From NCBI GenBank assembly GCA_021414115.1, contig JAIOPD010000118.1, positions 1 to 51,245 of the forward strand: a stretch of 51,245 bases of DNA, read 5' to 3'. This document shows positions 19,012-26,991 of this stretch, piece by piece. The notes under the pieces are model-generated. The model was not told where the DNA came from. It searched no databases and was given only the letters and a program-made list of their open reading frames with translations. The stretch's first letter is position 1, and every line of letters starts with the position of its first letter. A program made the translations under genes and the position numbers. This DNA is from Planctomycetia bacterium (GTDB lineage Bacteria; Planctomycetota; Planctomycetia; Pirellulales; UBA1268).

Positions 19012-19365
19012 GACCCGGAGTTTAGACGCTCGGCACCAAAGGATGCCCTCCCGCTCCCATCCGCCACCCCCACGAGTCTCGTGCCCCCGCCATCCTGATC
19101 GACGATGAAGGAAGGGGCTGCCCGTGCCCCGGGAGCCGGCGTAGGCGACCAGCGGAGCCATGGATGGCGGAGCGCAGACGCCTCCGAGAGAACGAAGGCC
19201 CGGAGGGCCGCAGTGAACGTCCGGCTCACGGGGCACGGGCAGCCCCGACCCACCAGGACCGCGGCATTCAACGTGCGATTCGTGATCGGGCACGGCACGC
19301 TCGTCTCGCGGATAAACTGCCCGTGAAGGTTCGCCAGGGTCACGCCGATCACCAGCCGTATCCAT
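19012..19365. other. Intergenic region with a long inverted repeat
   Basis: This 354-base gap lies between two divergent genes. It contains a 26-base inverted repeat with 81 bases between its arms (19114-19139 and 19221-19246), and the left arm plus spacer is related to 21780-21865. I find no open gene; short reading frames here have no recognisable product. Confidence 0.6.
19114..19246. repeat. Inverted repeat element, 26-base arms
   Basis: The left arm (19114-19139) begins GGGGCTGCCCGTGCCCC and the right arm (19221-19246) is its reverse complement with a single mismatch. The left arm and the following about 60 bases resemble 21780-21865. The structure looks like a paired palindromic element or a tiny non-autonomous element with terminal inverted repeats; no target-site duplication is evident by eye. 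Confidence 0.7.
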
Positions 19366-21246
19366 ATGAACCATGTGCGATCCCCCGAAATGGCCCGGCC
19401 CTGGCTGGCGATGATGGCCGTACCCCTTCTGGGCGCTGCTGTCCTCTGCAGTGTGGCCGCGGTAACGGGAGCGAACCCGACGGTTTCGCCCGAAGAGTCA
19501 CCGGCGTCGCGCACGGCCGACCTCGTCGCCCGCTGTCTCGCGATCGAGCCCACGCGGCCCTCCTTCGCGAAGGAGGCGATGGTGCCCTACGTGGCCCGGA
19601 TGCTCGCAGGAAAGGACGTCGAGCGGGCCGTTGCCGGCTGGCTCGCGGCCGCCGTGGAGGCCAACCATACCGCCACCCCGAAGGCCCCGTCCACGATCCC
19701 CGATCCCTTCAACAAGCATGCCCTCGTGCATGCCTGGATGCTCTGCCGAGAGAGCCCGCACCTGTCGACCGACGCGGCCGAGCGCATCGCCGCCGCAACG
19801 AAGGAATACGTCAACCGCTATGGCCACCGGGAATGGCGGGGCTACGGCGCCCTGAACTACAGGCTGATGAGCGACGGGGCGGCCTTGATCGCCGCCGAGC
19901 AGTGGCCCGACCTCAGCGATGCCGACGGCCTCGACTCAGGGAGCATTCGCGCCGCCACCCGGGATCGGCTGCTCGGCTCCTTCGACGAGATCGTCCACCG
20001 CAACAACGCCGAATACGGGGCCCCGACCTATCTCGGCGTGAACCTCGCCGCCATGAAGCTGCTCGCTGACTTCGCCCAAGATGAAACCGTCCGTCATCGG
20101 GCGACCCTTACGCTCGACACGATGCTCCTGCACGTGGCCTGCGCGTGGCACCGCGGCTACCACGTCAGCCCCGCGAGCCGCTCCAAGTTTTTTGCCTCGA
20201 GCATGACCGGCCCCGACGCGATGGACTGCACGGCCGCGATCGGCTGGTTATTTTTTGGCGCCGAGCGGCCGGTGGCGGGCCTCTGCGAACACCACTCCGG
20301 CTGGTTCGCCTTTCCGGGCTCCTACGAGCCCCCGCCGATCCTCGCGAGAATCGCCGCCGACCGCGACAAGCCCTTCACGCATCGCGCGAGCCGCACGCGC
20401 ACGCTGCGGCTCACGATCCACCACGAGCCCGCCTACGCGCTGGCGAGCGAATGGGAACTGCTCAAGACGCCACGCGACGCCCACTACAAAGAGTCCCGGC
20501 GACAGATGCTCAAGTGGGTGTCGGACAAACCGCAGAGCTCGTTCATGCCGTTTCAGGAGAATGCCCATCGGCCCTATGCCCTCGCCGAGAACAAGGCCAA
20601 TGCCTTCGGCTACGGCGAGAACCCGTTTTCGCAGAGCCTGCAACACGGCCGGACGCTCATCGGCGTGACGGCGGTGCCCGACGACTATCCCTACTGGCGG
20701 ATCGAAGTGCCGTTCAGCACGACGGGCTCGATCGTGAAGCGGATCGAGCGGGATGGCTGGGTCTGCTGCCACGCGGGGTCGATACTGTTCGCATTTCACC
20801 TGTTCGGCGATTCCCGCTGGACGGATCCGCGGGCCAAGGAACGCTGTGACGTCCTCACGAGTGACGCCCGCCGAACCGGCTGGATCCTGGAGACGTCCCC
20901 CCTCGAACCGTTCGCGGATGGGGGCATCGACGCCGAGCTCGACCGCTTCGCCGCCGCGGTCGTCGCCCGCACCGCGGTCGATGCCTCGCGTCTTGCCATG
21001 GAGCGGCCCCGGCTCCTATTCACATCGCTCTCGGGCCACGTGCTCGACATCACCTACCGCCCCCACGGCGAGCCCTATGCTTCCCAGCACACGATCAACG
21101 GCACCGCGGTCGACTACGACTCCTTCCCCCTCCTCGGCAACCCGTGGGTGAAACAGGCCCTCGACGGCGACGACCTCGTGATCGAGCACGGCACCGACAC
21201 CCTGCGGTACGACTTCCGCACCTGGACGCGGCACGCAGCCCGATAA
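19366..21246 (+). CDS. Exported protein of unknown function
   Basis: A 626-residue protein I do not recognise. The ATG at 19366 (or 19390, starting MARPWLAMMAVPLLG) gives a signal peptide followed by a Ser/Pro-rich linker. The mature part is rich in paired helices in its first half (for example FNKHALVHAWMLCRE, RLLGSFDEIVHRNNAEYG and ATLTLDTMLLHVACAWH) and turns to beta-rich sequence in its last third. This helical-toroid-then-beta layout is that of polysaccharide lyases and heparinase-like proteins, and a heparinase II/III-like gene lies 2.6 kb downstream, but I see no catalytic signature and make no enzymatic call. It is a single gene flanked on both sides by repeat-bearing gaps, suggesting it is transcribed alone. 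Confidence 0.75.
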   Translation: MNHVRSPEMARPWLAMMAVPLLGAAVLCSVAAVTGANPTVSPEESPASRTADLVARCLAIEPTRPSFAKEAMVPYVARMLAGKDVERAVAGWLAAAVEANHTATPKAPSTIPDPFNKHALVHAWMLCRESPHLSTDAAERIAAATKEYVNRYGHREWRGYGALNYRLMSDGAALIAAEQWPDLSDADGLDSGSIRAATRDRLLGSFDEIVHRNNAEYGAPTYLGVNLAAMKLLADFAQDETVRHRATLTLDTMLLHVACAWHRGYHVSPASRSKFFASSMTGPDAMDCTAAIGWLFFGAERPVAGLCEHHSGWFAFPGSYEPPPILARIAADRDKPFTHRASRTRTLRLTIHHEPAYALASEWELLKTPRDAHYKESRRQMLKWVSDKPQSSFMPFQENAHRPYALAENKANAFGYGENPFSQSLQHGRTLIGVTAVPDDYPYWRIEVPFSTTGSIVKRIERDGWVCCHAGSILFAFHLFGDSRWTDPRAKERCDVLTSDARRTGWILETSPLEPFADGGIDAELDRFAAAVVARTAVDASRLAMERPRLLFTSLSGHVLDITYRPHGEPYASQHTINGTAVDYDSFPLLGNPWVKQALDGDDLVIEHGTDTLRYDFRTWTRHAAR

Positions 21247-21644
21247 AGGCACGTCCTCGGTGGTGGTCGGGATGGCCCCTGCGATGTCGCCGGACGTTCC
21301 GTTCGTCGACCAATCTGCCTGGACGGATCGGTGTCCGTCGCCCTTCGCTCGCTACGCGATTGGGCTTTGATCAACCAACAGAGCCCTTGTTGGCAACGTA
21401 GCGGGTGACGCACTCGACTGCCGCGATGAGCTCGGGAGCCGCCGACAGGGCATCGGTGTCAGGCGAACGTCGGAGAGAGTGACAGCCATCGTGAAGCCCA
21501 GAAAAGGACGTTGACTTCCATTCTCCCGCGCGCACCATGCAGCCCCGAGGAGGCACGGTCGGGGGAGCCCGGAGTGGAAGAGACGGGTGGACGGGCGGCA
21601 ACCTCGTTGGCAGCGCGGAACCGCACGATACGGCAACCCGTATA

Positions 21645-21669
21645 CCCCGCGCTCGCGCTTGGGGCTTCC
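21645..21669 (+). repeat. Dispersed hairpin repeat, copy B
   Basis: This 25-base core is identical to copy A at 6145-6169. The following hairpin is retained in weaker form (CTTCC-CGAC-CGGAG). It lies between two convergent genes. Confidence 0.75.
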
Positions 21670-21724
21670 CGACCGGAGGCAGCGCAGAGGGGCATGACGT
21701 CACCGTCTCGAGGCAGTCCGTATT

Positions 21725-21749
21725 CCCCGCGCTCGCGCTCCGGACTTCC
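21725..21749 (+). repeat. Dispersed hairpin repeat, copy C
   Basis: Matches the 25-base core at 22 positions; the three differences fall in the CTTGGGG part. It lies exactly 80 bases downstream of copy B in the same orientation, so the two may have arisen by a local duplication. Confidence 0.65.
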
Positions 21750-21779
21750 CCGGCCACGGACACAATCGAGCACCCGGGA

Positions 21780-21865
21780 GGGGCTGCCCGTGCCCCGAGA
21801 GCCGGCGTTGCTGGCCAGCGCAGGCAGGATGCCGAAGCGCAGGCAGCATCGAGTGAACGAAGCCC
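21780..21865 (+). repeat. Second copy of the 19114-type repeat arm
   Basis: The first 26 bases differ at one position from the arm at 19114-19139. The next about 60 bases keep the order of shared blocks (GCGCAG, then GAACGAAG) with substitutions. No inverted partner arm is present here. Confidence 0.65.
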
Positions 21866-21879
21866 ACTCGAGCCGCCGT

Positions 21880-21916
21880 CACTCGGCCCCCTTCACTCGG
21901 CCCCCTTCACTCGGCC
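21880..21916 (+). repeat. 14-base tandem repeat
   Basis: The unit CACTCGGCCCCCTT is repeated 2.6 times without mismatch, ending four bases short of the stop codon of the adjacent leftward membrane-protein gene. Confidence 0.8.
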
Positions 21917-21920
21917 ACGC

Positions 21921-22811
21921 TCAGCGGGCCCGGCGCCAGTTCGCGACCAACGACCAGGCCGTGACGGCGACGGGCACGGCCAGCCCCGCCACGCCGGCAG
22001 CAAGCAGAGCGGCCGTCAGGGCCGTGGTGTCGAAACGTGCGCGGCCGAGCGCGGTCTGCAGCACCGCGTAGATCGCGACGAGCACCGTGCCTGTGGTGGC
22101 CGAGGCCACGAGATGCCACCGCAGTCGCTCACCGATGCCGGCCCGGCGCGCCGCCCACGCGATCGCCGGCAGCCACTGGATCGCATGGATCGCGACGCCG
22201 TGCGGAAACTTGGGCACGCCCGCGGCGCCGAGCCGCGTGGGATCGAGGCCCTGTTCCTGCCGTAACTCGCCATGCACGCCCACCCAGATGCCGAGCAGGC
22301 AGGACACCACGAGGAGGACAAGGCCGGCCCGCGCGGCGAGGAGCATGTCCGCGGGCAGCAGAGGCCGGTGACGAAACAGGCGAATGGCAAGGTCGAGCGA
22401 CACGAGCGTGACGCCGACGATCAATGCGCCCATCGCGTCGAAAAGGAAGGAATCGAGGGGCGTGTCCCGATTGAAGTGGCTCCCCACGCCCCGCCACCGC
22501 TGCAGGTCGATGAGGAACACCTCGACGAAGAGGGCCCAGGCCGTGGCGGCCGCGAGCCAGACGTCTCCCCGCCGCCCCGGGAGCGTTGACCAAATCCAGC
22601 CCAACGAAAGGCTCGTGAGCCCTCCCGAGATGCCAAACAGGATCGGCTTCCGCCAGGTGACGGGGCCCTCCCACGGGCCACCGAGCACGGCCCACACGGG
22701 AAGGTGCATGAGGCCGCTGGCGACCATGATCGCCCCCAGCGCGGCCAGCGGCCACGCTCGGCGGTCGAACCACCAGCGGGACTCATCGGTGGTGGCGGGA
22801 GCGGGCTGCAT
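21921..22811 (-). CDS. Multi-pass membrane protein of unknown function
   Basis: A 296-residue integral membrane protein I cannot place in a named family. The ATG at 22811 (MQPAPATTDESRWWFD) is preferred over in-frame codons upstream because those would overlap the divergent aldo/keto reductase gene. Seven to eight hydrophobic helices are visible, among them WPLAALGAIMVASGLMHL, GALIVGVTLVSLDLAI and AGLVLLVVSCLLGIWVGVH. Polar loops contain WEGPVTWRKPILFG and FNRDTPLDSFLFD, which may be useful family markers. It stands alone; only 40 bases separate its start from that of the divergent reductase, so the two share a promoter region. The downstream gap is full of repeats. Confidence 0.75.
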   Translation of the reverse strand: MQPAPATTDESRWWFDRRAWPLAALGAIMVASGLMHLPVWAVLGGPWEGPVTWRKPILFGISGGLTSLSLGWIWSTLPGRRGDVWLAAATAWALFVEVFLIDLQRWRGVGSHFNRDTPLDSFLFDAMGALIVGVTLVSLDLAIRLFRHRPLLPADMLLAARAGLVLLVVSCLLGIWVGVHGELRQEQGLDPTRLGAAGVPKFPHGVAIHAIQWLPAIAWAARRAGIGERLRWHLVASATTGTVLVAIYAVLQTALGRARFDTTALTAALLAAGVAGLAVPVAVTAWSLVANWRRAR

Positions 22812-22851
22812 GCAGTGGAAGTGTAGGCGGTCTTCGGCGACACTGCTGCGC

Positions 22852-23838
22852 ATGAATACTCGCGCTTTCGGACGGACGGGCTGGAAGGTTTCCGAGATCG
22901 GCTTCGGGGCCTGGGGCATCGGCGGCGGCCAGTGGGGCGGCGCCAACGACGAGGAATCGATGCGGGCGCTCCACGCCGCGCTCGACTGTGGAATCACCTT
23001 CTTCGACACGGCCGACGTCTACGGCGATGGCCGCTCCGAGCGGCTCATCGCCCGGCTGCGGCGGGAACGCAGCGAGCCCTTCCATGTCGCCACCAAGGCG
23101 GGCCGCCGGCTCAGCCCGCACGTGGCCTCGGGGTACACGGCGGAGAACCTCCGCGGATTCGTCGACCGCAGCCTCGAGAACCTCGATGTCGAGCGGCTCG
23201 ATCTCTTGCAGCTGCATTGCCCGCCCACCGAGGTCTACTACCGCCCCGAGGTATTCGCGGCACTCGACGACCTGGTGGCCGCCGGCAAGATCGCCTTCTA
23301 CGGCGTGAGCGTCGAGCGGGTCGAGGAGGCGCTCAAGGCGATCGAGTATCCCCACGTGCAGAGCGTGCAACTCATCTTCAACGCCTTCCGACTCAGGCCG
23401 ACGGAACTCTTCTTCGAGCAGGCCGTCCGCCGCAAGGTGGCGGTGATCGCCCGGGTGCCGCTCGCCAGCGGCATGCTCTCCGGCCGGTTCACGCAGCTCA
23501 CGGAGTTTCCCGCCGACGATCACCGCGCATTCAACCGCGAGGGTGCGCTGTTCGACCGCGGCGAAACGTTTTCCGGCGTCGACTACGAGACCGGTCTCGC
23601 GGCCGTCGAACGACTCAAGGCCCTCGTGCCGGCAGGGGCGACGCTCGCGCAGTTCGCGCTCCGCTGGATCCTGGCCTTCGAGGCGGTGACGTGCGTGATC
23701 CCCGGAGCCCGACTCGCTTCGCAGGTGGCCAACAACGCCAGCGCGGCCGATCTGCCGCAGCCCGATGCGGCCACCATGGCCGCCGTGCAGTCGATTTACG
23801 ACGACGCCATCCGGCCGCTCGTCCACCACCGCTGGTAG
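22852..23838 (+). CDS. Aldo/keto reductase
   Basis: A 328-residue NADPH-dependent aldo/keto reductase of normal length, cytoplasmic. The ATG at 22852 gives the usual beginning MNTRAFGRTGWKVSEIGFG. The catalytic tetrad is visible: D52 and Y57 in F-D-T-A-D-V-Y-G, K82 in ATKAG, and H122 in LLQLH. Residues near 290 (IPGARLASQVANNASA) form the cofactor-binding loop. It resembles the L-fucose/D-threo-aldose-type reductases often found in sugar catabolic operons, but substrate cannot be read from sequence. It is the first gene of an apparent operon: the heparinase-like gene begins 8 bases after its stop, with the stop codon embedded in the GGAGGA ribosome site of that gene. Confidence 0.92.
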   Translation: MNTRAFGRTGWKVSEIGFGAWGIGGGQWGGANDEESMRALHAALDCGITFFDTADVYGDGRSERLIARLRRERSEPFHVATKAGRRLSPHVASGYTAENLRGFVDRSLENLDVERLDLLQLHCPPTEVYYRPEVFAALDDLVAAGKIAFYGVSVERVEEALKAIEYPHVQSVQLIFNAFRLRPTELFFEQAVRRKVAVIARVPLASGMLSGRFTQLTEFPADDHRAFNREGALFDRGETFSGVDYETGLAAVERLKALVPAGATLAQFALRWILAFEAVTCVIPGARLASQVANNASAADLPQPDAATMAAVQSIYDDAIRPLVHHRW

Positions 23839-23846
23839 GAGGACCC

Positions 23847-25664
23847 ATGCCACCATCGGTTTCGCAAGCGACGCGGTGGCCGCTAGCACTGGGAATGGCC
23901 GGCCTGCTCGCGAGCGGCATCGCCGCAGCGACCGAGTTGCCGCCCCATCCGCGGCTCCTGCTGCCGGCCGACGGCATCACCGCCATCGAGGTCCGGGCCC
24001 GCCGCGATCCCCTCATTGCCCTCGTCCGCGAGGCGACGCTCGTCTCGGCCCGCCGCATGCTCACGGAGCGGACGTGCGGCTACCGCATCCCCGACGGGAA
24101 GCGGTTGCTGGCGGAGTCGCGGCTCGCGCTCGGCACGATCCTGCACACGGCGATGGCCTGGCGGCTCACGGGAGAACGGGTTTTTTGGGATCGCTGTGTC
24201 AAGGAACTCGATGCCGCCTGCGGCCTCCCCGACTGGAACCCCGCACATTTTCTCGACGTCGCGGAAATGGCGACCGCCGTCGCCATCGGCCGCGACTGGC
24301 TGCACGCCGACCTGACGAACGACCAGCGCGACCGGTACCGCAAGGCGCTCGTCGTCATGGCGATCGAGCCCGCCGTTCGCGATCTCGAGAAGCGGACGCA
24401 CTGGACCAGGCCGATCAACAACTGGTCGCAGGTCTGCGGGGCGGGCATCGCCTTCGCCTCCGCATGCGTGTCGGAGGATGACGAGGCACTCGACGCCAGT
24501 CCCTATCACGAGTGCCTGCGGATCGTGGAGGAGTCAGCCCGGTTTTACGAGCCGGACGGCTGCTATCCGGAAGGGCCCGGCTACTGGGACTATGGCACCA
24601 GCTATCACGTCGCAGCCCTCGCGCTGGCGGAGTCGCTCGGCCAACACGTGGCGATCCCGCGGCCGCTCCTGGCCGGCGCGGCCTTCATGGCGCACGTCCG
24701 CGGGCCGTCCGGCACCGTCTTCAACTTCGCCGACGCGGGGCCGTCGCAGGATGCGTTTGTTCCGGCCCGGAGCTGGCTCGTGTCGCGGTCGGCCGACGCC
24801 GCGCTCGCGGCCGACCTGCGGCGAAACCTCCTGGCCCGGGCGGAGCGACTGCGGAAGCAGGGGGGCAACGACCGATTCTTTCCGCTGCATCTGCTCTGGC
24901 TGCCGGACGAGCCCCGCGATCCACCCGCGCTGCCGCTCGCCGCCGTCTTCGGCGGCGAGCAGCCGTGCGGCATGTTTCGGTCGGCGTGGGACGATCCCGA
25001 AGCCCTGTTCGTGGCGGTGAAGGGGGGCACGCCCGCGGCGAGCCACGGCCACATGGATGTCGGTGGGCTTGTGGTCGAAGCCGCCGGCCGTCGCTGGCTG
25101 CACGACCTGGGCGGCGACAACTACAACCTGCCCGGCTACTTCGGCGGCAAACGCTGGGACTACTTCCGCTTAAACGCCCGCTCGCACAACGTGATCCGGA
25201 TCGATGGCGGCCTGCAGAATCCCCGGGCGAAGACGGCGCCGATCGTCGCTGCGACGACGGCTACGCCGCCGTTCACGGCCCGACTCGACCTCGGGCCGGC
25301 CTACACGCTCGCTGATCGGCCGCTCGCCACGAGCATCACCCGTGAGATATCGCTCGATCCGGTCGCGAAGACGGTGCGGATCCGCGACGACGTCGTCGAG
25401 CCCGCGGGGACGGTCCGCTGGCAGGGGATGGTGGACGTCGAGCCGCAGCTGGAGGGAAACCTCGCGATCCTCGAACGAGACGGACGGGGCATCGCCCTCA
25501 CGCTCGACGCACCGTCTGCCACGTGGCGTGTCGAATCTGCGTCGCCGGGGTCACCGGACGAGAAACCCAACGCCGGCTTCCATCTGCTCGTGGCCGAATG
25601 TCCGCGGGCGGCCCGCGTCACGATCGAGGTGACGATCCGTCTCCGGCCGCCGGTGACACGGTAA
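23847..25664 (+). CDS. Exported heparinase II/III family protein
   Basis: A 605-residue predicted exported polysaccharide lyase-like protein. The ATG at 23847 follows a GGAGGA site 4 bases upstream and opens a signal peptide ending near AAATELP. The N-terminal half is the helical toroid, starting with PHPRLLLPADG and containing NNWSQVCGAG and YWDYGTSYH, the latter a likely position for the catalytic Tyr/His pair. The C-terminal half is the heparinase II/III beta-sandwich with SHGHMDVGGLVVEAAGRRWLHD compressed around S-H-G-H-M-D and followed by SHNVIRIDGG. Such enzymes cleave uronic-acid-containing polysaccharides by beta-elimination; which one is unknown. It sits between an aldo/keto reductase and an HI0933-type flavoprotein in one operon. 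Confidence 0.85.
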   Translation: MPPSVSQATRWPLALGMAGLLASGIAAATELPPHPRLLLPADGITAIEVRARRDPLIALVREATLVSARRMLTERTCGYRIPDGKRLLAESRLALGTILHTAMAWRLTGERVFWDRCVKELDAACGLPDWNPAHFLDVAEMATAVAIGRDWLHADLTNDQRDRYRKALVVMAIEPAVRDLEKRTHWTRPINNWSQVCGAGIAFASACVSEDDEALDASPYHECLRIVEESARFYEPDGCYPEGPGYWDYGTSYHVAALALAESLGQHVAIPRPLLAGAAFMAHVRGPSGTVFNFADAGPSQDAFVPARSWLVSRSADAALAADLRRNLLARAERLRKQGGNDRFFPLHLLWLPDEPRDPPALPLAAVFGGEQPCGMFRSAWDDPEALFVAVKGGTPAASHGHMDVGGLVVEAAGRRWLHDLGGDNYNLPGYFGGKRWDYFRLNARSHNVIRIDGGLQNPRAKTAPIVAATTATPPFTARLDLGPAYTLADRPLATSITREISLDPVAKTVRIRDDVVEPAGTVRWQGMVDVEPQLEGNLAILERDGRGIALTLDAPSATWRVESASPGSPDEKPNAGFHLLVAECPRAARVTIEVTIRLRPPVTR

Positions 25665-25668
25665 CGCG

Positions 25669-26991
25669 ATGCACTCGACCGTCAGATCGGACACGGCCGA
25701 CATTCTCGTGATCGGCGCCGGGGCAGCGGGGCTCTTCGCGGCAACGTGGGCGGGACGCACCGCCAGCGCCGCCGGCAGGCCGCTCGATCTCGTCGCCGTG
25801 GATGGTGCCCGCAAGCTCGGAGCGAAGATCTTGGTGGCCGGTGGCGGCCGCTGCAACATCACGCACCATGCCGTGGACGAGGCCGACTACGCCGGAGCCA
25901 CGCCGCCGGCGATCCGCAAGGTGCTGCGGCGGTTCGACGTCGCCGATACGACCAGCTTCTTTCGCGAGGCCGGTGTCGAGTTCTACCGGGAGGCCGACAC
26001 CGGCAAGCTCTTTCCCGTGACCGACTCTTCCCGCACGGTGCTCGACGCGCTCGTTCGTGAGACCCGCGCCGCCGGCGGCCGGCTCGTGCATCCGGCGCGG
26101 GTCACCGGCATCGCCCGGAACGACGCCGGTTTCACCGCGACGACCGACGCCGGAGCGTTTCACGCCCGCCGCGTGATTCTCTGCACGGGGGGAAAGTCGC
26201 TGCCCAAAAGCGGCTCCGACGGCGGCGGATTCGTACTCGCCCGATCGCTCGGCCATTCGCTTACCGATCCGATCGTGCCGGCGCTCGTGCCGCTGCTGCT
26301 TCCCGGCGGCCACTGGATCACGTCGCTCTCGGGCCTCGCGCTCGCCGCCACCCTCACGCTCCGCTCGGGCACCGGCAAGCGGATCTTCGCCACGACCGGC
26401 AGCACGCTCTGCACGCATCTGGGCCTCTCGGGGCCGGCCGTGCTCGACGTCAGTCGTCACTGGCTGGTCGCCCAGCACGCCGACCCTGAGGCGACGCTGT
26501 CCATCAACTGGCTGCCGGGCGAGTCGGAAGAGTCGATCGACCATCTGCTCCTCGAGGGCCAGCGTCGCGGAGCCCTCGCCGTGCTCCGCGAGCGGCTCAC
26601 CGAACGGCTCGGCCGCTGCCTCTGCGCCGCGGCCGCCGCTCCATGCTCCGGGGACCTGACGCGGGACGCGCGGAAGGCGCTGGCGACGCTCGTCACGGCC
26701 ACGCCGCTGCGGATCACCGGCGACCGCGGCTTCACCGTCGCCGAGGCCACCGCGGGGGGCGTGCCGCTGACCGAGGTCCGCCTCGAGACGATGGAAAGCC
26801 GTCTCTGTCAGGGCCTGCACTTCGCCGGTGAACTGCTCGACGTCGATGGCCGGATCGGCGGCTTCAACTTCCAGTGGGCGTGGGCCAGCGGATTCGTGGC
26901 CGGCACGGCCGCGGCGCAGGCCGTGCTTCAGTCGGCTGCCGGGGAAAACGCGGGCGAGACCGACTCGGCCGCCCGCGACACCATCTCGTAG
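25669..26991 (+). CDS. HI0933-family NAD(P)/FAD-dependent oxidoreductase
   Basis: A 440-residue flavoprotein of the HI0933/YhiN family, cytoplasmic. The dinucleotide-binding motif ILVIGAGAAGLFAA lies at about residues 11-24, followed by KLGAKILVAGGGRCNITH, the family's hallmark, and near the C-terminus by GLHFAGELLDVDGRIGGFN. Length is typical. Members bind FAD, and their physiological reaction is poorly defined (annotated as aminoacetone oxidases or 3-dehydro-bile acid reductases in some organisms). The start is 4 bases after the stop of the heparinase-like gene, so it is the last gene of that operon. Its 3' end overlaps the convergent GT9 gene by 64 bases. Confidence 0.9.
   Translation: MHSTVRSDTADILVIGAGAAGLFAATWAGRTASAAGRPLDLVAVDGARKLGAKILVAGGGRCNITHHAVDEADYAGATPPAIRKVLRRFDVADTTSFFREAGVEFYREADTGKLFPVTDSSRTVLDALVRETRAAGGRLVHPARVTGIARNDAGFTATTDAGAFHARRVILCTGGKSLPKSGSDGGGFVLARSLGHSLTDPIVPALVPLLLPGGHWITSLSGLALAATLTLRSGTGKRIFATTGSTLCTHLGLSGPAVLDVSRHWLVAQHADPEATLSINWLPGESEESIDHLLLEGQRRGALAVLRERLTERLGRCLCAAAAAPCSGDLTRDARKALATLVTATPLRITGDRGFTVAEATAGGVPLTEVRLETMESRLCQGLHFAGELLDVDGRIGGFNFQWAWASGFVAGTAAAQAVLQSAAGENAGETDSAARDTIS

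Larger units (their letters stand above)
21247..21920. other. Long intergenic region packed with repeats
   Basis: This 674-base gap between two convergent genes has no supported gene. It holds two copies of the 36-base hairpin repeat family (21645-21669, 21725-21749), one copy of the inverted-repeat-arm family (21780-21865) and a 14-base tandem repeat (21880-21916). On the minus strand around 21371-21490 two adjacent reading frames together read like a short protein tail (DALSAAPELIAAVECVTRYV), possibly a decayed gene fragment, which I could not identify. Confidence 0.55.

Noticed and set aside
21352..21763. Overlapping minus-strand frames of 94 and 130 codons in the repeat-rich gap
   Set aside because: They run through repeat copies, have no ribosome site or domain; at most a decayed fragment, so not called as genes.
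22812..22846. GCAGTG/CACTGC dyad between the divergent membrane protein and aldo/keto reductase genes
   Set aside because: Six-base arms 23 bases apart are expected by chance at this GC content, and no second copy was seen.
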